Position numbers and translations under genes: made by a program | Notes under the pieces: model-generated | What the model was told of the DNA's origin: nothing | Database searches by the model: none | Seen by the model: only the letters and a program-made list of their open reading frames with translations | Assembly (NCBI GenBank): GCA_043821725.1 | Contig: JBDRCM010000025.1 | Location: 1-32,137 of the forward strand | From: CAYHSR01 sp043821725 | Lineage (GTDB): Bacteria > Patescibacteriota > Patescibacteriia > Magasanikbacterales > GWA2-37-8 | Reading direction: 5' to 3' | Length of the DNA stretch: 32,137 nucleotides | Shown here: in pieces, positions 1 to 8,100 of the stretch | Numbering within the stretch: position 1 is the stretch's first letter | How the letters are laid out: each line of letters opens with the position of its first letter

Positions 1-338
1 CAAACATAAGGGAAAGAAATTGATCACGGCAAGAAAGGTTTTTTATTCTTTTATTGCCAGAATATTTTTCAATGCATTTATTGAGTTCATAATCTGAAAT
101 AAGATCAACGATTTGAGAAAAAATATACTTTTCTTGATTCAAAGATGATTATCTTAAAGTTAGTTAAACTGTGGATAATTATCTCATGTTCAATTCAAAT
201 CGAAAAATCGTTAAAAGGTTAATTCAGTTGTAAAATTAGATAAAATTTGGTAGACTAAAAAAAGTTAACGCAACACTAGTGCCAGAAACGTTATGTGAAA
301 TAGTCCAAATTTTATTAACCTATAAATAACGTAAAAAT
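1..338. other. AT-rich non-coding stretch at window edge with a cassette junction
   Basis: No open reading frame with coding character is visible here. An inverted repeat (TAAAATTTGG near 240 and CCAAATTTTA near 304-313) brackets the core-like octamer GTTATGTG at 290-297. The 13 nt from 290 differ by one base from those at 2579-2591, which is the main reason to treat 290 as the left boundary of a cassette. One DnaA-box-like nonamer (TGTGGATAA, 170-178) is present but isolated. The stretch may hold the attC of a preceding cassette, but I could not pair its left arm. Confidence 0.4.
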
Positions 339-863
339 ATGATCTACATTGTACTTTTTCTGCTCCTCTTAGGAGGTTGGCAATCATTCATGAGGGGAAG
401 TAAATCCGAAGTAATAAGCTGGGCTTCGCTTTGGCTTGCTTTAATTTTTTTGATTATCGGACTCGTAATTGGAAAAATTGAAATGAGCGTTGTTCTGTTT
501 GCTATATTTATTTTGGCAAGCATTTTTATTTTAATGCAAATTTATCGCTTCTCTACATATCACAAGTATTTCCCTAAAATGTTTCCAGTATTGATTGGGT
601 ATGGCGTTCTTGTCGGATATTTACTATTCGTTTTCAATTTTTCCAATTACTTTATTTGGTTTGTAATTCTAACTGTCGGATTTTTAATTACAAATTTTCG
701 CAAGCAGCAGCAAGCCAAAGCTTTTGCTTCACTGACAAAAGACGAGGAGCAGAAAAAGTTGCTAGACAAGTCGGTAAAAAATACTATCAAGTTTCATATT
801 TTTAGTTCTCTTGTTTATGTAATATCTGCTATTGGGGCGTTCTTATATTTTTACAACATATAA
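339..863 (+). CDS. Hypothetical multi-pass membrane protein (cassette gene)
   Basis: A 174-residue protein made mostly of hydrophobic segments, roughly at residues 2-15, 28-45, 50-67, 83-102, 105-117 and 150-172. A short charged stretch (about 119-148, rich in K, Q and E) lies between the fifth and last segments. I do not recognise a family. It lies alone between two cassette-type junctions (290 and 1016), in the same orientation as the next two genes, as expected of a cassette passenger. The ATG at 339 has no Shine-Dalgarno, as for nearly all genes here. It is a credible small gene because it fills the space between the junctions and shows good transmembrane periodicity. The function is unknown. 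Confidence 0.6.
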   Translation: MIYIVLFLLLLGGWQSFMRGSKSEVISWASLWLALIFLIIGLVIGKIEMSVVLFAIFILASIFILMQIYRFSTYHKYFPKMFPVLIGYGVLVGYLLFVFNFSNYFIWFVILTVGFLITNFRKQQQAKAFASLTKDEEQKKLLDKSVKNTIKFHIFSSLVYVISAIGAFLYFYNI

Positions 864-878
864 AATTTGGCCTACATC

Positions 879-1028
879 ACATAACAGCACGATATGCGGT
901 TCAAGAAAAAACGCGTAAATGATTTTCAAGGGAGGGGCTTTTTCTTTCTCCGAAATTTGTCAAAATAATAATTGACTTTTTAATGGAATTTTGGCAGACT
1001 TTACATATCGACCACGTTATATGCCATT
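879..1028 (+). other. attC-like recombination site (integron cassette end)
   Basis: The stretch begins with ACATAAC (879-885) and ends with GTTATAT (1016-1022), so the outer boxes are near-complementary, like R'' and R'. Just inside, CGATATG (890-896) pairs with CATATCG (1004-1010), like the L boxes. Together they give the imperfect hairpin expected of an attC, about 144 nt long. The 13 nt starting at 1016 (GTTATATGCCATT) recur exactly at 1914. The RYYYAAC/GTTRRRY consensus is matched with one mismatch on each side. It lies 15 nt after the stop of the preceding gene. Confidence 0.6.
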
Positions 1029-1107
1029 GAGTTTGAGAGACTTAAAAAAATACAAGGGCTTAAAACTTTAGAAACACGTATTAAAAAATATCTATAACAT
1101 AAACATT

Positions 1108-1740
1108 ATGAGTGAAAAACTAGAAATTTACGATTTAAATTCAGACCTAATTACAATTGAAGATAGAAAAAAATTTTATTCTGAAATTAAGACAGAGTTT
1201 AAAAAAACTGGTAAAATTACTAAGAAAATTAAATCAATTAGATTACTTTTAATGAATTCTTCAGGACGTATCTATTTACAAAAAAGAAGTAAAATAAAAA
1301 CGGAAAATGCAGGAAAATATGATAAAACTGTTGGAGGTCATGTATCAGCAGGTGATAGTTTTAATATGACCGTAATTAGAGAGTGTGCAGAAGAATTAGG
1401 TTTCCCCGCAACAGTATTAGAACCTGAAGAATTTGAAAAAGCAACAAAAGTTACTAATTTAGATATTATTGGGCTATTTAAAAAAATTGAATATTTACCA
1501 AATTTCCTATCAAAAAGAACATCCAACGATAATTCAGAATTTATCCAACCACATATGACATCTATATATTTTGGATATTATGATGGACCTATTAAATTTG
1601 TTGATGGCGAAAGTTCAGGTATTGAAGTATTTTCTTTAGAAGAATTAAAAGAAAATATAAAAGAAAATCCTAACAAATTTACAGAGGATATAAAATTCAT
1701 GGTAAAAAAATATGAAAAATTTCTAGTTCCAATTAATTAA
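1108..1740 (+). CDS. NUDIX hydrolase (IPP-isomerase-like subgroup), cassette gene
   Basis: A 210-residue NUDIX-fold protein. The NUDIX box lies at about residues 77-99: G77-HVSAG-D83 followed by RECAEELGF at 91-99. The metal-binding R91, E92, E95, E96 and G98 are present, but the first Glu of the consensus is Asp (D83). The N-terminal part (DLNSDLITIEDRKKFY, then a basic stretch) resembles the IPP-isomerase-like NUDIX layout, in which a leader precedes the fold. NUDIX enzymes hydrolyse nucleoside diphosphates linked to another group; the substrate cannot be told from sequence. The gene is markedly AT-rich and sits alone between two cassette junctions (1016 and 1914). No ribosome-binding site is visible before the ATG. 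Confidence 0.85.
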   Translation: MSEKLEIYDLNSDLITIEDRKKFYSEIKTEFKKTGKITKKIKSIRLLLMNSSGRIYLQKRSKIKTENAGKYDKTVGGHVSAGDSFNMTVIRECAEELGFPATVLEPEEFEKATKVTNLDIIGLFKKIEYLPNFLSKRTSNDNSEFIQPHMTSIYFGYYDGPIKFVDGESSGIEVFSLEELKENIKENPNKFTEDIKFMVKKYEKFLVPIN

Positions 1741-1926
1741 AGCTTTAAGGATTAGTTCTTGTTCTTAAAGTGTCGCTTTACTCATTAAACAAAATACCTC
1801 TCAAACTCAACTGACCCTTTAACAACAGCTATCTACTTGCAGTCCTCACCCAAATTTCGCCTCCTATATGATATGATAATAAGAAAGTCGGCGAAACTTC
1901 TCATAATCCTGATGTTATATGCCATT
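1741..1926 (+). other. Probable degenerate attC site / cassette junction
   Basis: The right boundary carries GTTATATGCCATT (1914-1926), identical to 1016-1028. TAATCC just before it (about 1905-1910) can pair with GGATTA at 1749-1754 shortly after the stop codon, giving a weak L-type stem. The outer left box is not convincing. I regard the junction as likely because of the 13-nt identity and the hairpin as uncertain. No gene is visible between the two NUDIX genes. Confidence 0.4.
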
Positions 1927-1986
1927 TCACTCACCGGCAAAAATTAAAATGAAGATGCTGTAAATCTTATTTTTTATAAACCATAT

Positions 1987-2433
1987 ATGACAACAAAAAG
2001 GCATCAAAATATTCCAGCTTCTTACTTAACATTAATGAAAAGTAACAAGATATTACTTTTAAGACGTTTCAATACTGGGTACGGAGATGGTAATTATTCA
2101 ATGGTATCAGGTCATGTTGATCCAACAGAAACTTTTACCCAGTGTATCATAAGAGAAGCTGAAGAAGAAGCAGACATATTATTGAAACCAGAAGATTTAA
2201 AAGTTATTCATGTAATGCACAGAAATTCTGGTACTGCTGAGAATAATGAAAGAGTTGATGTCTTTTTTATTGCTGAAAAATGGGATGGTGAGGTTGTAAA
2301 TAAAGAACCTCATAAATGTGATGACCTATCTTGGTTTGAATTAGATAATATCCCAGACAATGTCATCCCGTATATAAAACAAGCAATTGAAGGAATAAAA
2401 AATGAAGTTTATTATAGTGAACATGGATGGTAG
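1987..2433 (+). CDS. NUDIX hydrolase (MutT-like), cassette gene
   Basis: A 148-residue single-domain NUDIX protein. The box runs from G42 (GHVDPTETF) to REAEEEADI at 56-64. E48, R56, E57, E60 and E61 are in place, while the usual Gly near the end is Asp (D63). The N-terminal strand (YLTLMKSNKILLLRR) is typical of small MutT-type members. It probably hydrolyses a nucleotide derivative or cleans up a modified nucleotide; the substrate is unknown. It is the second NUDIX gene in a row but not a close copy of the first, which suits independent capture as cassettes better than tandem duplication. It is followed at 2488 by the best attC-like site in the window. Confidence 0.87.
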   Translation: MTTKRHQNIPASYLTLMKSNKILLLRRFNTGYGDGNYSMVSGHVDPTETFTQCIIREAEEEADILLKPEDLKVIHVMHRNSGTAENNERVDVFFIAEKWDGEVVNKEPHKCDDLSWFELDNIPDNVIPYIKQAIEGIKNEVYYSEHGW

Positions 2434-2487
2434 TGAACGAAACGCTAAAGCCACACTACGCTCTCGCTATATCACGATTTACTCGGC

Positions 2488-2586
2488 GCATATAACACCG
2501 AATATCAGAAAATTGCTTAGTTCGCAATTTTCGCAAATTGCCTTTGCTACGCTTCGGCAACTTCCGATATTCGGGTCCGTTAAGTG
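2488..2586 (+). other. attC-like site (last in the array)
   Basis: GCATATAAC (2488-2496) is followed by CCGAATATC (2498-2506). On the far side GATATTCGG (2566-2574) pairs perfectly with that arm and is followed by GTTAAGT (2579-2585), an exact match to the GTTRRRY core. A second inner stem (TTGC/GCAA) and a few unpaired bases between the boxes complete an attC-like architecture of about 98 nt. The 13 nt starting at the core resemble those at 290. After this point no further site is seen, so this looks like the end of the array. Confidence 0.65.
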
Positions 2587-2652
2587 AAATATTTTTATAG
2601 CGATTTTTTTAAAAAATATAGAAAACTTATATTTTTAACGATATTAAATAAT

Positions 2653-3741
2653 ATGAGTGTTGAAGGATTTGAGCCAAAAATTGAGGATGAAAAGTCCCCA
2701 GCCCCTAAAATTTTAAAAGGATCTCCGGAGTTTTTTGAGTCAAAAGAAGGAAATGACCGCGAGGATAAAGGCCCATTGTACTTAATGATGAATCTTGAAA
2801 CAAAGTGTAGTGCTCGTTGTCTAAAATGTGCGCTACCTGGCCGAGGAGGTCACATGGGAGAGCCCTTATCCATTGACCAGCGCAAAAAACTCCTCGCAAA
2901 AGTTGGAGAACTCGGCATTAAAGAGTTAGTTATTGTAGGAGGTGGCGAACCAACAGAACACTTTGACGACATTATGAAACCCATCATTGAGGCCGCTCAC
3001 CACGAGGGGCTGGGGACTATCATGTTTACGAACGCAACCTGCCTCACCCGGGAGCAAGCGGAATTTTATAGGGAACACGATGTCTCAATTTTTGTTTCTC
3101 TGGACGCAATTGATCCTGAAACTTACAAATTTTTAATAGGATTTGATAAAATAAAGGAAGAAATGAAAGAAAAATTGACTCTTGAACAGGTCTTAAACAA
3201 TATTCGGATGTTGCGAGAGGTATATGGTCAGACCGAAGAAGTCATCCGTGGCAAAAAAGTAGTTAGACTAGGGATAAACGTTACCGTCTTCAAACAAAAT
3301 AAAAAACAGCTAGATGCAATAAAGAAACTTGCAGGCGATGATATGCAATTCATCGCCAACCACCCGATCCCTCGTGGCAAATTGGGAAACAAGAAAGTAT
3401 GGCAAATGTTAGTCGGCGATGAATACGAAGATCTACAAAGACTTGCTCAAAAGAAGTCGGATACTGGTGGACATAGCTCTATAAACGAAGGAGCGTGTAG
3501 TTATTTTAACAGGGGTATCAGTGTTAATACGGATGGGCAACTTTTAAGCTGTGGCTATGCTTCTGAAACTGCACACTCTCTTGGCTCTGTCACTGATTCT
3601 TCAACTATAGAAGATCTAAAAAAACATTACTCAGACATCAGAACAAGATACAAACAATTTACAAAAGAAACCGGTAGAACCCCTTCCTGTCCTCTCCGCG
3701 ACGACGATTATCAAGGTTTTCTGGATAAATTAAAAAAATGA
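2653..3741 (+). CDS. Radical SAM protein with SPASM-like C-terminus
   Basis: A 362-residue protein. CxxxCxxC lies at residues 52-59 (C52, C56, C59), the 4Fe-4S ligands that bind S-adenosylmethionine. VIVGGGEPTEHF about 40 residues later is the GGEP motif. The C-terminal part has further cysteines (CSYF, LLSCGYAS, SCPLRDDD), suggesting a SPASM/twitch-type auxiliary cluster as in peptide-modifying enzymes. I chose the ATG at 2653 because an in-frame GTG at 2584 lies inside the attC core and would add 23 residues outside the fold. No precursor peptide gene is evident next to it, so the substrate is unknown. It may be the first chromosomal gene after the cassette array. Confidence 0.85.
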   Translation: MSVEGFEPKIEDEKSPAPKILKGSPEFFESKEGNDREDKGPLYLMMNLETKCSARCLKCALPGRGGHMGEPLSIDQRKKLLAKVGELGIKELVIVGGGEPTEHFDDIMKPIIEAAHHEGLGTIMFTNATCLTREQAEFYREHDVSIFVSLDAIDPETYKFLIGFDKIKEEMKEKLTLEQVLNNIRMLREVYGQTEEVIRGKKVVRLGINVTVFKQNKKQLDAIKKLAGDDMQFIANHPIPRGKLGNKKVWQMLVGDEYEDLQRLAQKKSDTGGHSSINEGACSYFNRGISVNTDGQLLSCGYASETAHSLGSVTDSSTIEDLKKHYSDIRTRYKQFTKETGRTPSCPLRDDDYQGFLDKLKK

Positions 3742-3848
3742 ACCCCTCCCTGTGCCAAGAGCACAGGGTTCTTTGTTTGCAGGCAGGCTTTTGCCCGAAT
3801 AGACCCGCTCCGATGTCCTTCGGGGACTCGTTGCGCTGTGTTAAAAAA
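3739..3848 (+). repeat. Dispersed gene-end repeat, copy E1, with terminator hairpin
   Basis: The repeat starts with TGAACCCCTCC, so its first three bases are the stop codon of the radical SAM gene. A perfect hairpin CCCTGTGC/GCACAGGG (about 3749-3769) followed by TTCTTTG can act as an intrinsic terminator. The tail ends with a GTTGCGCTGTGTTAA-like sequence. The same opening recurs at 16335 and 19232, and a part at 17175. Confidence 0.65.
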
Positions 3849-3852
3849 TCAC

Positions 3853-4344
3853 TCAGATCCTCTTAACCCACAAACTCTGTCCGGCGCAAAGGGCGACAGC
3901 CAAAGCATCAGCCGCATCATCAGAAGCGATTTTATGCTTTAATTGAAGAATTGTTTGAACCATTTTTTGCATTTGATATTTTTCAGCCCTGCCATAGCCG
4001 GTTATTGCCTGCTTAATCTGCAAAGGCGTAAACTCATCCACTTCCAGCTTATTTTCAACCGCAGTTAGCAATATGACTCCGCGCGCTTGACCAACCTTAA
4101 TGGCTGTCTTCAAATTCTTGAAAAAAAACAAATCTTCCACAGCCATACGCGTGGGCTTGTATTTTTTAATTATTTTTTCAATCTCTCTTTTAAGCTCCGC
4201 AAGGCGCTCAATAAAAGGATCCTTCATTGAAGTTTCAATGCGCCCGTAATTTACTGCGCTCCATTCTCCTTTTTCGCCTATTATCACTCCCCATCCTATG
4301 CGCCCGAATCCGGGATCAATGCCAAGAATTATTTCCGACTTCAT
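3853..4344 (-). CDS. ruvC: Crossover junction endodeoxyribonuclease RuvC
   Basis: RuvC is the Holliday-junction resolvase that makes symmetric nicks in four-way DNA junctions after RuvAB branch migration. The 163-residue length is normal for the family. The catalytic acids are visible: D10 in LGIDPGFGRIGWGV, E70 in AVEDLFF, and D143/D146 in DDAADALAVAL. It lies 3 nt downstream of yebC on the same strand, the common yebC-ruvC arrangement, and both follow rpoBC. ruvA and ruvB are not in the window. The start at 4344 gives the expected N-terminus. Confidence 0.95.
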   Translation of the reverse strand: MKSEIILGIDPGFGRIGWGVIIGEKGEWSAVNYGRIETSMKDPFIERLAELKREIEKIIKKYKPTRMAVEDLFFFKNLKTAIKVGQARGVILLTAVENKLEVDEFTPLQIKQAITGYGRAEKYQMQKMVQTILQLKHKIASDDAADALAVALCAGQSLWVKRI

Positions 4345-4347
4345 AAA

Positions 4348-5082
4348 TTATTGCGCGTTAGTGAAAAAATCTTCCACATCATCATGCGCTGCCAATTCAT
4401 CAAACAATCTATTCAATTTTTCTTCAGTTGCGGAATCAACAGCCACTTTATCCTTGGCAATCCATTCCATTGATGAATCGCTCACTTCAATATTCATTTC
4501 CTTTATTTTAACCAGCGCTTTCTGCAAATTTTCTTTTTTCGTGTAAATCGCTATTTTGTTGTCTTCAACATCGCAAATATCTTCAGCACCGGCATCCATG
4601 GCCTTAAGCTCAAAGTCATCCCTCTTAATATTAGATTCAGAAAACAATCCACTGTCAACAACAATTACGCCGTTCTGCTCAAACATCCACAAAACCGACC
4701 CGCTACCTCCCATTGATCCTCCGTTTTTTGATAAAATATGTTTTATTTCAGAAACAGTGCGGTTCTTGTTATCGGTTACGGTCTTGATTAAAATCGCAAC
4801 TCCAGCCGGACCATAGCATTCATACATCTGTTCCTCAATATGACTGCCTTTAAGATCGCCAATTCCACTTTTAACGGCTCTCTCTATATTGTCTTTTGGA
4901 ACTCCATCGGCCTTTGCTCTTTCAATGGCAAGACGCAAACTAAAATTCATTATTGGATCTGCTCCGCCCTGTTTTGCAGCCATGCTTACCAGCTTTGAAT
5001 GTTTGCTAAAAGAGCCACTTCTCTTGGCGTCCTGTTTGCTTTTCCTGCCTTGTATATTATGCCATTTAGAATGTCCGCTCAT
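4348..5082 (-). CDS. yebC: YebC/PmpR family protein (TACO1 family)
   Basis: A 244-residue protein with the characteristic N-terminus MSGHSKWHNIQGRK and the full three-domain length of the family. Members have been described as DNA-binding regulators and, more recently, as ribosome-associated factors that relieve stalling at proline stretches. It is preceded by a hairpin after rpoC (5123-5150) and followed after 3 nt by ruvC, so the two are almost certainly co-transcribed. Nothing in it is unusual. Confidence 0.95.
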   Translation of the reverse strand: MSGHSKWHNIQGRKSKQDAKRSGSFSKHSKLVSMAAKQGGADPIMNFSLRLAIERAKADGVPKDNIERAVKSGIGDLKGSHIEEQMYECYGPAGVAILIKTVTDNKNRTVSEIKHILSKNGGSMGGSGSVLWMFEQNGVIVVDSGLFSESNIKRDDFELKAMDAGAEDICDVEDNKIAIYTKKENLQKALVKIKEMNIEVSDSSMEWIAKDKVAVDSATEEKLNRLFDELAAHDDVEDFFTNAQ

Positions 5083-5122
5083 AATAATGGTATTTTAATG
5101 GAAAAGATCAATTAATACAAAT

Positions 5123-5150
5123 GCAGGGACAGATCATTGTCTGCCCCTGC
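5123..5150 (-). terminator. Hairpin between rpoC and yebC
   Basis: An 11-bp stem GCAGGGACAGA / TCTGCCCCTGC with a single G-T pair and a 6-nt loop. It is followed, on the minus strand, by an AT-rich but not strictly T-rich tail. It could attenuate transcription from rpoBC into yebC-ruvC or process the message. Confidence 0.55.
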
Positions 5151-5178
5151 AAGATGAAATAATTTAATTATCTCTAAA

Positions 5179-8100
5179 CTATTTTTTAAATCCAGTGCCT
5201 GCAGGGATCAATCGCCCAATAATGACGTTTTCTTTCAATCCGCTCAAATAATCTATCTTGCCTGTAATGGCTGTATTAATCAATACGCGCGCGGTTTCTT
5301 GAAATGATGCAGCAGACAAAAAGCTCTGTGTGGATAAAGCCACTCGACTGATACCCATAAACAGCTCTCTTGCTGTGGCCTGCTTGTCCTTTGCTTTGCG
5401 CGCCAAACGATTTGATATATCCAATTGCGACTTCTCCACTACCTCGCCCGGCAATAAATCAGTATCGCCAACATCTTCAACATATACGCGACTGAACATC
5501 TGTCTGATAATAAGCTCCACATGTTTATCATTCACTTTCTGGCCCTGTGAAGAATATATATTCTGAACTTCCTCCAAAATATATCTCTGAACGGCATCTT
5601 TTCCTTTTAATTCAAAAAGCTGATGCAGATTAATACTTCCATCAGTCATACGCTGACCTTTGGTTGCAACATCGCCTTCTTTAACCAATATCTTGTAGCC
5701 CATGGGAATAATATAGTCGCGTACATGAGGTCCTTCATAACTAAGAACTATATTATTGCGAATCAGTTTGATTGTACCGCTGTAACTTGATTTTATTTCT
5801 TCTCCGGAACTGCCACGCACAAGAAGAACCTGGTTTTTTTTCACGCTATCGCCTTCTTTAACCATTACTTCATCGCTTTTTGTAAATTTTATCTTCATTT
5901 CATCCATGCCTGAAAAATGCACATGCAAAATCTTTTGGCCTCGCCTGCCCTCAAAAATCTTGCGCCCTGTGGGCGAAGTGATAATTTTGCCGTCAGCTTC
6001 TTCAATAGTAATTTGCCCTTCAACTTCAGCAAGCACTGCCTGTTTTTTTGGCTTGCGAGCTTCAAACAGCTCGTCAACTCGTGGCAAACCTTGTGTTATG
6101 TCTCCGCCACCGGCAACTCCGCCAGTATGGAAAGTTCTCATGGTAAGCTGCGTACCTGGCTCGCCGATTGACTGAGCCGCCATTGTTCCGACAGCTGTAC
6201 CCAACTCAACTGGCTTGTTGTGCGCCAGATCATAGCCATAGCACTTGCGACACATTCCTTTAGTCATTCGACACTGCATAACGGAACGGACGTGAATTGA
6301 ATCCACATTATGCTCGTCAATCAACCGCAGGATCTTATCATCAACTATCTCACCTTTTTTAACGATTGTTTTTCGTCCTGCTTTAACATCTTCCATTACA
6401 TATCGACCCCATACGCGTTCAGACAACTTCTGCCCCATTTCACGGGACTGCTCAATGGTAAAAATTTCTCCTTGCTCGGTATTGCAATCTTCTTCGCTGA
6501 TAATGACATCTTGTGAAACGTCAACCAAGCGCCTTGTCAAATAACCGGCGTTTGCAGTTCGCAAAGCCGTATCTGACAGACCTTTTCTGGTTCCATGAGA
6601 AGATATAAAAAATTCCAATACGCTAAAACCCTCTTTAAAATTGCCTTTAACAGGCAGTTCTATTGTTTCTCCTGAAGGAGAAGCAACCAATCCTTTCATT
6701 CCTATAACCTGTCCCAGCTGACCCCAGCTTCCGCGCGCGCCTGAATCAATCATTGCAAACACAGGACCATTTTTATCCAATGTCTCTTGATTTTTAGCCA
6801 CCACTTTGTCCTTGGTTTCAGCCCAGATGTTCAAAATTTTGGTTAGCCGTTCTGACTTTGTAAGCAATCCTTCTTGATATTGTTCATGAACTTGGAAAAC
6901 ATCTCCATCTGCCTGGCTAATCAAATCCGCCTTTTCGGAAACTTCAGGAAAATCGTCCATTCCAAGAGAATACCCGGACTTTGTAGCGTATCGATAGCCA
7001 ATGTTCTTTAACGAATCAAGAAAATGAGGAATATCTTCTTTTTTGCACAGCTCCAAAGATAGGCGAATAATCATACCCAACTTCTTTACATCAATTGATT
7101 CATTAAGGAATGGCAGCTCATCAGGCAAAACCTTATTAAACAAAATTCTGCCAACTGATGTTTCCTGCATCGGATCGCTGTCTTTGGGAAATTTCTTTAA
7201 ATTTGAAAACCTTACATAAATTTTTTCCTGCAAGCCGATATGGCGCGTTTTGTAAGCAAACATTGATTCTTTTTCCGAGCTGAAATATTTTGTTTTTTCG
7301 CTCTTGCCTTCTCCTTCTTTAAAGCGGGTTAAATAGTAACAGCCCAAAGCTATATCCTGTTTCGGAGTAATAACCGGAGATCCGGTTGCCGGCTTAAGAA
7401 TATTCTTTTCAGCGGCCATTAAATTATCCGCCTCCCAGCGAGCTTCAGCGGTCAATGGAAGATGAACAGCCATTTGATCGCCGTCAAAATCCGCGTTAAA
7501 AGCAGTACACACCATTGGATGTAATTGAATGGCCTTGCCTTCTATCAAACGCGGATGGAATGCTTGAATGCCCAAACGGTGAAGGGTTGGCGCGCGATTT
7601 AAAAACACGCGAGTCGTTTTTGTTAGTTCTTCCAAAATATCCCAAACCTCATTTGCTTCAGATTCAACAAAACGCGAAGCGCTACGCACATTGTGAGCCA
7701 ATTCCCTTTTGATGATTTCGCTCATAATGAACGGCTTAAACAACTCCAACGCCATTCGCTTTGGCAGTCCGCATTCATCAATATCAAGATTGGGACCCAC
7801 AACTATTACTGAACGCCCTGAATAATCAACTCTTTTTCCCAAAAGGTTCTGTCTAAACCTACCCTGCTTACCTTTAAGAATATCAGCCAAAGATCTAAGC
7901 TGACGCTTTTGGCCTGTGGAAGCTGTTACTGTTTTGGCGTGCCTGGCATTGTTGTCAATAAGTGCATCAACCGCTTCCTGCAACATTCTTTTTTCATTGC
8001 GGCATATTACTTCAGGAGCGTCAAGCTCAAGCAACCGGCGCAAGCGATTGTTGCGGTTGATGACACGGAGATACAAATCATTTAGATCTGAAGTGGCGAA

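Noticed and set aside
2402..2587. 61-residue ORF overlapping the second NUDIX gene
   Set aside because: It runs through the attC-like hairpin and has no domain; it is an accidental frame.
2584..2652. N-terminal extension of the radical SAM gene from GTG 2584
   Set aside because: The GTG is part of the attC core GTTAAGTG, and the added 23 residues do not belong to the fold.
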